Part shown: positions 48,394 to 61,099 of the stretch, piece by piece
Position numbering within the stretch: the stretch's first letter is position 1
Layout of the letters: every line of letters begins with the position of its first letter
NCBI GenBank assembly: GCA_039654915.1
Contig: CM077594.1
Location: forward strand, 98,470,893 to 98,534,892
From: Aquilaria yunnanensis
Lineage: Eukaryota > Streptophyta > Magnoliopsida > Malvales > Thymelaeaceae
Reading direction: 5' to 3'
DNA: 64,000 nt
Translations under genes and position numbers: made by a program
Notes under the pieces: generated by a model
The model's database searches: none
What the model was told of the DNA's origin: nothing
The model's input: only the letters and a program-made list of their open reading frames with translations

Positions 48394-49227
48394 ATAATAA
48401 AATGATAAAAATATGCCCATAAACAAAATTAGAAAACTAGTGGTATAGTCAGAGTCCGTTTAAATTGATGTCACAAATATTTTAAATAATTTTGAATTGT
48501 GTAGATATTAATAGGTTCACAGAATTTATATTAACTGTATTTGTTAAAAAAAATGTATGAAATTAAGTAGTACCATGATGTAGGAGTATTATATATATTA
48601 TAGAAAGAAGGGATAGAACGCACGCCAAGGAATTGGGGAAAGAGATTAACTTTGTTTTATTTTGACCAAATCTTGGAAGACTGTGATGTTTAATGACCCT
48701 TGTTAGATCTTGCAATCTCCCACGCCCTCATGCAAAATGGTTCCCTTCCCCAGACAAACCTTCAACTCTTTGGGAGGAAAAACACACCAATTTATAATCA
48801 AATGAAATGTTGGTACTTGTTTAAACTTTAGGAAAACTCAAATTTACATATAGATAAATTAATTAATTAAGGTCCATTGCAATTACCTAGATTCATGTTT
48901 CCCAGCCTCCTTGCCCAGCTCATCAGCCTCAGGCCTTGTTTCTCAGCGTCACATTTGGTACGGCACTACTAACTCTCGCCCTAAAATACGAGAACGTACG
49001 TTAAGTAACATATACAGAAGCAAAAAAGATAATGCTTCTATCTAGCTAGCCTATATATAGTGGGAACAAAACTTTTTCGAATTAGAAAATGATTAATCTC
49101 CAAGCAAGAAACGACGTACGACTTGAAAATCCCTGTTTGGAGCACTTAGGTTTACCTAAACGAATTAGTCAACCCCCGGTAACAACATGTACTACATTAC
49201 ACTAATATCATATTCATATATGTGAGT
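48394..49227. other. Intergenic DNA
   Basis: AT-rich with no gene seen. The left border of the second CACTA element follows. Confidence 0.4.
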
Positions 49228-49527
49228 CACTACGTAAAAATAAAGACCTTTTTCTAATGGCCGTTGGAAAATTCTAACGCGATGAGTTGCTGGAAAAAGG
49301 AGAGAAGAATTTTTAACAGCCTGATTGTTGAAAATTTTAAAGATCATATTTTTCAAAGTCTTAGCTATTGGAAATTTACAACGCGTTGAGCCACTGGAAA
49401 CTTGACCATTGAGAATTTCAAAATTTCAACTTTCAACGTGAAAGCCGTTGGAAATTGAATACTATTGGAATATGGTTGTATTGAATTAATAAAATTTTGT
49501 AATTTTAGAAAGTAATAATAGCAGTAG

Positions 49528-49620
<93 letters not shown>

Positions 49621-50342
49621 TAATAATAATAATAATAATAAGTATATTTATACAGATTCATATTGATATATTTATATAAATTTATATAATATATCATAAT
49701 ATATATTTACCATAATACATATATATTAGTACGTATAAATATTATACACATTATTATTATATTTATACACATTATATTTATACATATGTATGAACATATT
49801 ATATTTGTATACATATTATAATATATATCGTATTTTCATACCAAGTTTTTATTAATTGGATTTAAATCAGAAAAAGGGTAGTCCATATTGAAATTTAAAT
49901 AATAAATTGGAAACCAAGTAAAAAAGAGTATATTTGAAATGGAGTGTCTAGTGGATGGGTTCATGGAGTGGGTTGAGCAGGCAAAACCGAAGAAAAAATT
50001 CTAAAAATAAGTCTCACACGAACCTAACTTTCGGAAGACATAATTATTCTATAGTTGTCAAAATGACTATTATAAGAAGTATTATTAGAGCTTTGCTCTC
50101 CATGATCGCTTTTTTTTTTTGTCAAAATTCCATTATTTTGAATGGTATCCAGGCCTCTAAAATTTCTATCAATTTTATAAAGTAAAGTAGTATTTTGAAA
50201 ATATTTTATTATAAATAATATATATATATATTATAAGTAATAATAATAATATGTATATTTATATTTATATTTACATCATACACATATATGTCACACACAC
50301 ACACACGTACACGCACACACATATATTTGTCATTATTATTAT

Positions 50343-50376
<34 letters not shown>

Positions 50377-51742
50377 TTTGGGCTGGCCTCGTTGCTCTAT
50401 TGGAGTTAGGACATATCTTTATTATTGAATTTGGGCTCAATACCAACTAACCCTAACTGATATATATATATGATAACCCAATATATAAATATATATATAT
50501 ATGCATCAAACCTTAGCCCTCTCTGTCTCTCGCCTCCCTCACCTCTTTCATCTCTCAGCAGCAATCTCTCATCTTTCTTGCCTGCCTCGCCTGTCTTATC
50601 TCTCAGCCCTTTCTGTCTCACCTCCCATCTCCCAACCAAACTCTTTCATCTCTCTCACCTCTATCACCGTTCCTCCGCCATTCACATCTCCCTTTACCAT
50701 TCCTTGCTGTTCAACCTTGCTTCCTCGATGTTAAAAGCTTTTCGTCGGCCGCCTTGGTTTCCTTGTTCATCATTAACTGACGTCCTTGCTTGTCACCTGC
50801 CATTTATGCTCCCTCATTTTCTGTTGCCAATAGGACCGATCGCCATACCTGCATCAACCAAGGCCAATAGGCCTCAGCTTGAGTCACCTTGACCATGGAA
50901 AAGGCCAAGCAAATCGGGGTCCAGGGGCTTCGATTTTGCAATTCCTCGCCATGAGCCATTTGTCTACTTGCTCGCCTTCTCGTCTCGTCGCTGGCTGATA
51001 TCCTTCATCTCCTCGGTGTAGATCTGATTTTTCAAAATTTTGCTTTGTGTGGATCTGATAATTATTGTTGTACAAAAAATTGGTACATATTATTTGAATT
51101 TCTAATGAATTTTTTAATTTTCTGATGAATTTGTGAATTTAAGTTGTGATTTTTTAATTTCTAATATAAATTTTTTTGTGAATATTTGTGAATTTGATGG
51201 ATTTAGGATGAATTTAAGAATATTTCAAATTTTTGTGAATATTTTGAGTTTAAGTTTGCAAATATTTTGGATTTTTTGAATTTAAGATTTTGAATATATT
51301 TTTGTGAGTTTTAGTAAAAGTTTAATTTTTTGTAAATATAAAATATAAAATATATTTTGTGGAGTTATTTAATTTTTTTATTATTTTAAAAATATTTTCA
51401 AATGGCTAGGCCGTTGGAAATTTTCATCTACTTGAACTGTTGATGATTTTCCAATGGCCTGAGCCATTGGTATATTTCCAATGGCTTGGCCGTTGAAAAA
51501 CCCATCAACTATTGGAAATTATTTTACGAGGTTAGGCCGTTGAAAATTTTAACGGCTCATATTCCAAAGACTAGGCCATTGGAAATATCAACGGGCAATT
51601 CTTTTAACCATTGGAAATTTTTTTCCCAATGCATATTTTACCAACTCACTAGTTTCCAACGGCCTCACATTGAAAATCCAAAATTTTCAATGGGAGACAT
51701 GTTGGAAATGGTTGTTGGAAATTAACATTTTTCTTAGTAGTG
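49228..51742. mobile_element. Second CACTA-like non-autonomous element, 2.5 kb
   Basis: The left end reads CACTACGTAAAAATAAAG and the right end, on the other strand, CACTACTAAGAAAAATG. Subterminal zones at 49255-49460 and 51390-51725 are full of TTGGAAATTT and CCAACGGCC words like those of the element at 16130-27457. The interior runs: microsatellites (AT)n at 49531-49577, (GA)n at 49580-49618, (AAT)n, and (TATG)n at 50347-50378; a CT-rich zone at 50500-51010; and an A/T-rich zone at 51060-51390. That order is the reverse of the first element. The flanking triplets differ (AGT left, TAT right), so a target duplication is not confirmed. No transposase is seen. Confidence 0.75.
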
Positions 51743-52433
51743 TATCATATTAAACTCTTCCAGTTTTGAAAGCGCATACGTTTAATTCGAAAATAATTGT
51801 TAATACTTTTTTTATGGTGGGAGATTATCGATCTGATCTGTTGACCATAACTTCATCATCTCTAACAAGTTCTTAAAACAAAATGAAGAGGACCAAAAGA
51901 ACAAGACAATCAGATATAATGTTGATATGAAAAAGCTATCGGCTATCTTATCTGGGATGTAAATGAGAAATATGAAAATTTCATATAGTTCAAATACTTC
52001 TTTCTCACGTGAGGCGCCGGCCCGGGTAAAGAGAAGCTAGGGCATCGGGAATCAATAATTAGTGAATGGAAGGAGGGAGCTGTTACGTGTGAATTAGTGA
52101 GGATTGAAAGGGGCGAAAAGAAAAGCTGCCAGATGGCGGAGGAAGGAGGAGAAGGAGCTGAAATCGTTGTACGGGCGTGGGTGAGATCAGGAAAGACAAT
52201 AGTAATAATTTGAAGGTTGGCTTATTCACTGACTGGTCCCTTTTACCTATCTATTGGTCTACTACGAGCAATAGCATTACTTATTACCTTGCCCATGGTG
52301 GTCGGCCGGGCAGCTAAGGCAGGCCCATTCTACTTGCATCGATTGCTGCCCCCTTTTTTTTTTTTATTCCCTTTGGGCCTTGGACCTGTCGCTTTCGCCC
52401 TCCATGGGCCTGCCGTAACTCCACCTCCCTCTT
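51743..52433. other. Intergenic, promoter side of the small gene
   Basis: It contains a CACGTG word at about 52006-52011 (G-box core) and GC-rich patches near 52010-52035 and 52300-52400. No coding frame is supported. Confidence 0.4.
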
Positions 52434-52439
52434 TATAAA
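52434..52439 (+). promoter_or_regulatory. TATA box of the small-gene candidate
   Basis: TATAAA in CTTTATAAAC lies about 175 bases before the ATG at 52613. It is followed by a CT-rich stretch of the kind seen in plant 5' leaders. Confidence 0.5.
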
Positions 52440-52612
52440 CAACTCACACCAACGATACGAACCAGATTTACATCTCCGCTCCGCTCGCTCACCAACATAT
52501 TCCTTCTTTCTTCTCGTCTCTAGCTTGCTCGTTCTATTCTCCAATCGCTCTCTTTCTTCTCTCTTCCCGTCTTTTCTCTTCTTTAAAAAAGGAAAAAGAA
52601 CCTCTGAAACAA

Positions 52613-53129
52613 ATGGAGGAAAAGGAAAAGGAAACGCCTTCAGAAGTCAAAGCAAAGATTAAGGAATTCCCAGTTCCACTAGGTAATATTTATATACATT
52701 CAGTAAACTAATACATGGGTATGATTCTTGCTCGAAGATGATTATATGCTTATGCAGGTTAGGTTATGGTTCAGTTTGTCACATATGAACAACTACTTGT
52801 AGAAAGAAATTTTAAATAAAAAAGGAAAGGAGAATGGAGAAGTTTGATCATGAAAATTTTCTTTCTTTTATCTTTTGTATGGCAGCTAGCTAGTTGAGGC
52901 AATATTTTTATTGGAAGGCAATCCAATTCAATGTTGGTGACTTCAATTGTATTCTAGCTCAGATTAGTCTTGTGGGCGTTTTGATTTCACATGTACAGGT
53001 CAGCATGAGCCAAGAACAGTGCATGGCGGCAGAAACCAAACCGCCATTTCAAACCTGCTGACGACCAAAGCCAGTTGCTTTGAGTTGGGTGCTACAAGGT
53101 GTGATCTCACGGTGGCTTCTTCAACTTAA
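52613..53129 (+). CDS. Unrecognised small two-exon protein, 66 residues
   Basis: Exon 1 (52613-52682) and exon 2 (52999-53129) join in frame. Exon 1 starts ATGGAGGAAAAGG after a TATA box and a CT-rich leader, ends AG before GTAATATT, and exon 2 follows TGTACAG. The product starts MEEKEKETPSEVKAKIKEFP (charged, Lys/Glu-rich) and ends CFELGATRCDLTVASST. I do not recognise the family: no signal peptide, membrane segment or catalytic motif is visible. The support is a coherent plant gene layout (TATA, leader, start, GT-AG intron, stop), not similarity. A noncoding transcript with a chance open frame is the main alternative. A second start-to-stop frame at 53305-53577 in the presumed 3' region has no such support. 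Confidence 0.4.
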
Positions 53130-53847
53130 TCCGGCGCTATCCTACCTGAGCTTGAATTTTCCATATATTTTTATATATTTTTTTTCTTTTGTTGTTGTTT
53201 AATTTCTTCTTATATATCTTCTTGACCTTGTAAGACCTTTTCTTGACCTTGTAAGACCTCGCCCCATTTCTGTAGTCTTCACCTCTCATTTAGTTGCTAG
53301 CTCTATGCCAGAATATTGTGACATAGAGTTAGGGAAACCTTCCTCCCCATTGCCGTTCAACTCATCTTCTCCTTCCTTGTCTATCCCTCCTGAGCTGTGT
53401 AAGAATCACGCCGGACGGCAAGCAAGAGGCAGGCCTTGCCTTCCTTGGCCGATCATGGAAGCCAAAGTAATTGGAGACCTCAATTGTCATCAAGAGATAA
53501 TTACCCTCTGGTCTTGTAAATCTCATATATGTAAGTTGCACTTAAGTGAAAAGAGTACTACTGATGAGGTTAATTAATTAATTAACTAGTGACATCCGCA
53601 GTGAAAAGTCTCCCTTTCTTATACATGTGTGTATGGATGTATGTTAACTTAAGGCGATGAATGTGAGTTGGTAGTATGTGGGCAGAAATATGCTTTTGCA
53701 GGCATCAGTTTCGTTGTTTTTTATGTTGTTGGGCTGAGAATGAGTGAGAGGGGGTAAATATTCTCTTTCGGTCTCTCAGATCCGACGGATTTTTGTAAGA
53801 GCTATCTACCTCTCCTCGTGACTGCTCTCCTCTTCTGAACGTACCAT
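53130..53847 (+). other. Presumed 3' untranslated and intergenic region
   Basis: The word CTTGACCTTGTAAGACCT occurs twice in tandem (53219-53258). An open frame at 53305-53577 (90 residues) has ordinary composition but no recognised domain or promoter. Confidence 0.35.
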
Positions 53848-53886
53848 CACACACACACACACACACACACATCCACTGCTACTATA

Positions 53887-53942
<56 letters not shown>
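53848..53942. repeat. (AC)n followed by a long (CT)n microsatellite
   Basis: About ten CA units at 53849-53870 and then roughly 27 uninterrupted CT units at 53888-53942. Such a long perfect CT tract is usually polymorphic in plants. Confidence 0.95.
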
Positions 53943-53945
<3 letters not shown>

Positions 53946-56061
53946 GAAGAAAATCGCTCTTCATGGAAAAGTAGAGCTGCTTACCCTGGATATTCTGCCA
54001 AAACAGTTCTTCATTTCTAGCTAACTTTCTCACAGATCGGAGAAGAACCTAAACAGGGAAGACGAAAAGAGAAACAAGATTAATTAACGTACTAGGTAGC
54101 TAGCAAATTATAATATGACGAGAGCAAGGGAGGGTAGTGTAGGGAGACGGCGATAGATTAAGACGCAAAGGCATGGAAAAGTTCATGTGCATCTGTTTGC
54201 ATTTAGCTAGGTTTCTTGACTAGTTCTATTATATATATGTGCATGTATACCACCATCTATTTTGCCTTGGTAAACTTAATGTTACATACATAAACATAAT
54301 TTGATGAAAACGATCGAGACATTTTGTGTACATATAATTATTTCTTGCTTAAAAGCAGAGCGGTGGATGAGGATATATATATATATTTTGAATGGAAATA
54401 TTGTCATACTAGCAAGCAGTAGCAGAGAGATTCAAACACATGCAGGATCTTATGGGTCCATATTCAACTAGAGCTAATTGAGAAACCGCGAGTACGTAAA
54501 AAGACATTAAAAAAATGTCGAGTTTAATTTGCTGACTTCATTAGTTGAAATTCCTCCCCGCCCGTCTTAATTAACTAATCACTGTTTTAGTTTGTCAGCA
54601 TCGATCATCAGGTAATGGTAATGAGCAATCGAAAATGACTTTGATGTGTAGGGTTGCCTGTCAAATTGAACTTCCATGATGTATGTATACTAACTTTTGA
54701 TGAAATATATATTTAGATGCCACAATAATTAAGACTACCTCATCTGGGGAATATTTTGCTTCAACAACCAAGTTATGAGATTTGAAATATAATAGTATCC
54801 CTTGAAGGGGATGTGGAATATATATATATATATATATAGTGGTTAGGATTGATCTACACCTACTCAAGCCAAGATGCATTTACACATCACACAAACCTTC
54901 AAATATTCAACAGCCAGTAGTTTAAGCAAGTAACGTACGTAACTGCACAAAATTAGTAGCCAACTCATTAAGTATCAGGTCACAGAATTATCTGGAAATT
55001 AATTCCTTAATCATTTACTTACATCTCTTGTCAGATCAAATCATCAAAGCCAAAACTAAAGTTGCAATGATAATAGAGTTATATATAAACGGCCTTACAT
55101 ACATGCACACTAGTACTAAAATAATTAAAGTTTTCTCCGACCCCTTGCTTACAGTTCATCGCCTTTCAGATCTTGACTTACTTGAATATTATTTTTATTT
55201 TGGTCATTGATGTTTAAAAAAAAAAAAAGGGTTTGTAATAATTTTGAAGAATATATCTAGACATCTCAATCCATGTACCTGGTAATAGCAATAATGATGT
55301 GTTTAGACTTTGAGAAAGGGAATATATATATATTGATGATGGGGAGGGGCCATGGGTGATTTGTAGCTAGCACAAAATGATTGTATCCACAAGTGGGCAA
55401 ATGGAAAGGCATAGGGGCCTGGGGCGGGGGAGATGGTTGTCTTGCATAGTGGCAGTGAAGGGGAATGTGACAACATAAAAGCTAAGGGTGGGTTGGAGGT
55501 TTGAATTGGGGCAAAGGCCTCATCATGATTTCCCACATATCCCCTTTCAGCTCTCCTGTGTTAGGTATTCCAAACAACTGGGCCCATCTGATTTTCAAAC
55601 TTTTTGCCATCTTTGGGTAACATACTAACATGGCTCATTCATTGCTTCCTCTTTTACCTTTTGCCCTATATCATTCCTTCCATGACTCTTGAAAAGGAAA
55701 TTCACTCATTTACATCTCTCATCTGATCCAATGCCCAATCACTGATCCCTCCCCGCTGCCTTAATGGATGGACAAAACAATTGCACAAGAAACTTGAAAT
55801 ATGCCCAAACCCCTTAAGTAAAAGTGACATTACACCAAGGAGAATATTGATGCTGATTGATTGACTCACATATATATATATATATATATATATGCCATTA
55901 TATTACTGCTCTTTTCAACTTTCAAGTCGACTAATCAACGCTATAAAGGAGATAAAAAGCACTCTCATCGGGGATATGATTATGAATGGGAGGGATTTCT
56001 AGACCCGTTCAGTCTTCGCGAATTTTTTTTCTTTTACCAAAAAACAAAAAAAAAAAAAAAA
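53943..56061. other. AT-rich intergenic DNA
   Basis: (TA)n microsatellites at about 54818-54838 and 55868-55893. No gene-like frame, domain or terminal repeat is recognised. Confidence 0.45.
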
Positions 56062-57191
56062 GGAAATTCACAAAACTTCCCCTACCATTTATCTTAACTT
56101 ACACTTACCCCTAGTATATTAAAAAAAAACCCTACACTTATGCTCCTCTTTTGCTAATTATGCCAGCTCCTCAGTTAAGAAAAGGTAAACAACCATTCTA
56201 TCTTTTTTCTAAGCTTATTCACCCGAACTTTTGGATCTAACAAAATTAATTAGCTTCTTCTCCAATTAATTCACTTGAACTGTTTTTGGTAGAGAATTTT
56301 AGAGAATGTTCCCTAATCTCTTGTATTTTACCTAGTACCATACAAATATCTGATTAGCAATTTTCCGGCACCGTCCTGAATCTATGGATGAGTTGCAAGT
56401 GCATCTTCAAATGGCATCTCCATGTCCTGCCCTCCACTCCACCCCACGTAAAGTCGTCGCTTTTAACAGTAACAATTAAATTGACCCTCAGAACAAAAAT
56501 TGAAATTCCAACATATATTGAGCCATAAATTGACCGAATTTACCAATAAATATGGGACACATACATAAATCAAATGGACTCAATGCGTTCATGACCGATT
56601 GTCGCCGACTTCTCGTTCGACTGGCATCGAACTTCTTGATCGTCTCGACTTATGTGCCCGCTTGGAGCACCTTGTTCACATCTTCAGGTTGAGTAGCTCC
56701 TGCCTGTCAGCTTTGACTTGTGCAGCACCACCGGGTCCTACTCCTGTGCAATCCATCGGGTAATCAGTCATGAGAGGGAGAGAGAGCGAGAGAGATCAAA
56801 CATGGAGGAGTGAGGAATGAGGAAGAAAGAGAAATGAGAGAGAAATAGAAATAATGGATTAACCGCGGATGAAATTGGATCGGAAAAAGAGCGGCGATGA
56901 TAGAGATGGGACAGCAGCCGAAGTCATTGTTCTTGATTTGGGAAATTGATGGATCAAAACATTTTGGGTGAATTAATTGGAGAAGATGCTAATTTTGTTA
57001 AATTGAGAAGTACTTGATGCATGGGCTCAGAAATTAAAAAAGTAAAATGGTTGGTTGTGTGTTTTTCCCTTTTCTCTTAACTGATGAGCTGAAAGAATTA
57101 ACAAAAGAAGGGGGTAAGTATAGGTTTTTGAATATACAGGGGTCTAAGTGTATGTTATGGTAAACGCCAGGGGGGTTTTTGTAAGTTTTCC
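56062..57191. mobile_element. Long-TIR DNA element, about 1.1 kb
   Basis: The left arm (GGAAATTCACAAAACTTCCC, then TACACTTA, ACCCTACACTTA, CTCAGTTAAGAAAAGG) and the right arm on the other strand (GGAAAACTTACAAAAACCCC, then TACACTTAGACCCC, ACCTATACTTACCCCC, CATCAGTTAAGAGAAAAGG) are inverted copies over about 120 bp. A second pairing block reads CTTCTCCAATTAATTCACTTGAAC against CTTCTCCAATTAATTCACCC. The interior is GAGA-rich and noncoding. No clear target duplication is visible. The shape resembles non-autonomous Mutator-like elements. Confidence 0.65.
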
Positions 57192-58031
57192 TAGAAAAAT
57201 AGTTGTATATTCTTATTATGAGTGTCATAATTTCTATAATAAGCATGTGATGGTTATCATTTCATGTTAACTCTATAAATATTCTATGTAGACAATAAAT
57301 GAAAATATTCGACACACAATGAAGAAAGAAGAAAGATGACAAAATCGATGTATGTGTTTTTCTTTACTATTTGTCATTTTATTTTTGGAAAAAATAAATA
57401 TTGAAATAATAATCTTAAGAATGATATGCTAAAGTAATTTATTAAATATAAAAATGGTGCAATGACTTGAGGCAATCCAAAATAATAAGGTTATAATGAA
57501 TATGAGATTAATAGAGCACATATTAAATTATTCAATTGCTGGGTAAAATCTATATATGTCCCCTAGCTTTTAAACTTGTCCTAAAGTGACCCTTATCTTA
57601 GTTGGTGTCATTTTAAAATCCCCTACCTTATATACTTGATCCTATACATATCCTTCTCATAAATTTCTTTGTTATTTTCAACGGAAGTTACTAATGTGAT
57701 ATCTCAATTATCTTGTTGGGACCTACATTGCCATTGTGACTTTCTATTTTATAAAATAAAATATTATACTATGCAAATAAGAAATTTCATGTCAGATTGA
57801 ACATGAACAAATGATCTTAAGGAGTAAAAATGTCATAGATTAACCAAAAACTTATCTTCTTCCCTAAATCATTGATTCTTCTATGCTGTAAACATCAATA
57901 GTATTGAGACAAAAGAAAAAAGATATTGAGTCCAGTATGGGGAAGGGGAAGATGGATAATGACCTCATGGACTTTCATGTACATGAATCATCCCTATGGA
58001 ATTGATTTGAAAGGAGGCGGCGGCTTTGACA
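57192..58031. other. Intergenic DNA
   Basis: 57290-57450 resembles 45040-45225. 57540-57720 has TIR-like words (GTCCCCTAGC, GTGACCCTTATC, ATCCCCTACC) but no inverted partner was found. Confidence 0.35.
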
Positions 58032-58247
58032 GAGTTGATGCAAGTGTCAAACATGAGCGAGTCAATGAATAAGGGTGGTGAGAATGTCATGAACAATCTA
58101 ATAATGCTAAATGAGGAGAAGCTCAAGTTCAGGATGTAGGACTTGATGAAGGCAGCAACAAAGATGTTGGGGAATGAACATTCAGGGTTGGCCTACAAAG
58201 CAACGTTGATGAATGGGATTGTTAGTGGTGGTGAAAAGAGTGAATGA
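58032..58247 (+). pseudogene. Met-rich open frame with one internal stop, unrecognised
   Basis: A 72-codon frame of gene-like composition (VSNMSESMNKGGENVMNNLI, then NEEKLKFRM, TAG, DLMKAATKMLGNEHSGLAYK) ends at TGA 58247. It is clearly less AT-biased than its surroundings. One in-frame TAG breaks it. I do not recognise the family; it may be a gene fragment carried by a transposon or a decayed exon. Confidence 0.3.
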
Positions 58248-61099
58248 GATAAGTCGTCTTGAAAAAGAAACATTCTTTGCTATGATGCAACACATAGGAA
58301 GGTTCCGTTACACTAAAATTATAGTGGTTCTAGATTCAAATAAGTCAGAGTGGCAATGATGATTTAGGGAAGAAGTTTAAATTTTCTACATTTTAACTTC
58401 CTAAGATTATATGTGTGTTTCTATTTTAGTGTGGGGTTTATTGTTTGTGTAGTATAATGATTTATTGTTACAAAACCAGATAATGATGGTGTCCTTCTAC
58501 TGTTGCTTTAGTAGCAATGTTTTTGAATAAAAATATTGTTTGATAAAAGCTCATATAAAAGTCAAGGTGAATGATTTTTTTTTTGTGGGCACGCACACAC
58601 ACTTTATTAACATTCTTAGGCCCCGTAGTGAATGACCATCAATTTAGACCTTGGAGATTTATAGAGAACCTGCAGTCTTATTTTAGGCTTTTTTTTTTTA
58701 TGCAGATAGCTTTCCATTCTTTATATGTGTTGTTTTTCTCTTTAAATATGAGCTAAAAATGGGTTAGGTTTTATCGAATTTTGGGCAACCCACATGTGTG
58801 GGCTTGAATATGCAACCATATTTGACTTAAACACATATCTATAGCTAGCATATATGAGGGATTGTTTCAAATTCTTATGCATATAAACTAGGATACATTT
58901 AAGGAGTCAAGTCTTTTTATTTAACAGAATAAACATTGAGATGATATGTGGCATTTTTCTAAGGTATGTTTGTTATTTGGATAAAACCAAATTGGGTTGG
59001 AAAAAATGGTTTGGTTATGGTTTGGATTGGATTAAAACCAAATTTCTTATTTAATTATTAGATCAGTTATTAGTGCCTAAGCTTAAAGATGCACAAATAA
59101 AATAAACAGAAAAGTAATACATATTTTTTATAATTATATATATATATATATAAGGTCATTTTTTGTTTAATTTTAAACTATATGCTATGCATCAACCCTT
59201 AACTCCAGGCATAAAATGAAATATTATCAATATTTATCATATTTTTTAGTTTTAGTTTTTTTTTTTTTGAATTATCACGTGTTTAGTTCTAAGAAAAAAA
59301 ATCAAATTATAAAATTTGGATAAACTGAATTATAATTTGGATGGTTTTATACAACTAAAAAAAAATTAAATTATATTTTTAATGATTCAGAACAGTTTTA
59401 ATATGTAATTCGGATGACTTAGATTAAATTTATAAAAACTAAAAATCAATTGAATTTCTATATAAAGATCAATTCCGAATCAATCCAATCGAATGAACAC
59501 CTTCACTTTTTTATTTTAAGTAAGAACTCCTGTATTTTTTGCTTTGCCAACTCCTGTATGGGACATAAGTTTTATATATATATATAATTGACTATAACAA
59601 TCATTAATAATTGTTTTTCCATAATTTTAGGGATTCTATGTTAAGGAAATGTAAATTACAATAACAAAATTAATTACAATTGCCTAAACCGATTATAATT
59701 GATTAAATTAATACAATTGACTAAATTAACATTGTATCCAAATCCCTATACATACAACCCCATGCACACATCATTTCCATCAATTAAAATCCAAGATTTC
59801 TCAATGAACCCAAAGATATCATGTTCAAATATTATGCAAATATTGTACAAGTAAATGGTACGTTGCTCGCATGGCTATGCCATCTTGAGATTAAGAGCGA
59901 GGGGATGGACCTTCTTTACAATGGAAATGAGACGCTCAAATATTATATCATGGAACTAGAAGTACAGCTTATAGGTGTCAAGCATATATCCCTATTTATA
60001 CATATAATACAAACATTTTATCTTAATTTTGCTTTTTTTTTTTTATAAACAGCTGGAAGCCAAAACTAATAAAATTGCACAAGTAGAATTGGAGATGTTT
60101 GCTAAAAAACAGCTAAGCTCATTATGAGACGTTCTTATTATCAAAAGGAGAACTTAAATTTTTTGTGTGCAAGACTTACCAATAAGTGTTGGTCTTAATG
60201 CTAAACTTGAGAATGATGAATCTAACATGAAAGAAATAGACCTAACTGAAACTAAGTATGAAAATGGGAATTGAAGTGTTTAAGTTCGAATACTATAGTG
60301 CCACTATAAAAAATAATGGTTTTTTTAAACAAACTATGTTTTCCTAAATATCTATTTTTATCTTATTTCAATATTATGTTTCATTATCCGAACTAGGACA
60401 TGGTATTTGGATTCAATATTGCCAATTTCATTTTATAGCACTAAGCCTTAGACTACGTTTGTTGCATATTGTATTATTTTCAACTCAAGACAATAGTGAA
60501 ATTAATTTAAGAAACCAAAATAAATGCAAAAATAATATTCAATAAAATGTGAAAATCATAAGTCTACCTAAATTTGAGAAAATTGTACAATAATAATTGA
60601 ATTATTGGGCAACATTAACTCTAGTTTCTTTAAGTTAAATTACAAACTCGCTCTAAATCTGACTATCATAACTAAGTTGATGTAACAAAGCCTTAACATA
60701 ATTAACTATTAATACTCAGGCATCAAAATCAATTTGAAATAAAATGTGAAAACTAAAACTCAGGCATCTATATTTGATGTAGATATATAAAATTATTTCT
60801 GTCAGGTATGCATATTGGGTGAATTGTATTCCACATCTATTAAGGTAAAAGGAATAATATAATTTAAACCCAGATTAAAAGTGATCCGAAATTAATGAAT
60901 TACACTCCTAATTTACATTGCCAAATTTTTTAATGAATCCCTATCTGAAATTTACAATAGTTTACCAAATTTAATGCTATACTTAAATGCCTACCCTGGT
61001 TAATGCTATTTTAAGTAAGAAACATTAGTAAATTGGTATTTGTCCCAACAATAAAGTACCATTCTTACTTGACCAAAATTAATTTGGCATAAAAATTAA
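58248..61099. other. AT-rich intergenic DNA
   Basis: No gene is supported. There is a (TA)n run at about 59137-59152 and a further AT microsatellite at 59573-59586. Short open frames have no recognisable domains. Confidence 0.45.

Noticed and set aside
49365..49697. 110-residue frame with poly-Tyr/Ile and Ser/Leu
   Set aside because: Translates (TA)n and (GA)n microsatellites.
50470..50892. 140-residue frame inside the second CACTA element
   Set aside because: CT-rich Ser/Leu/Pro translation; overlapping alternative frames look the same; no recognised domain.
53305..53577. 90-residue frame after the small gene
   Set aside because: No promoter, no recognised domain, and it cannot be joined to the small gene in frame by any convincing splice site.
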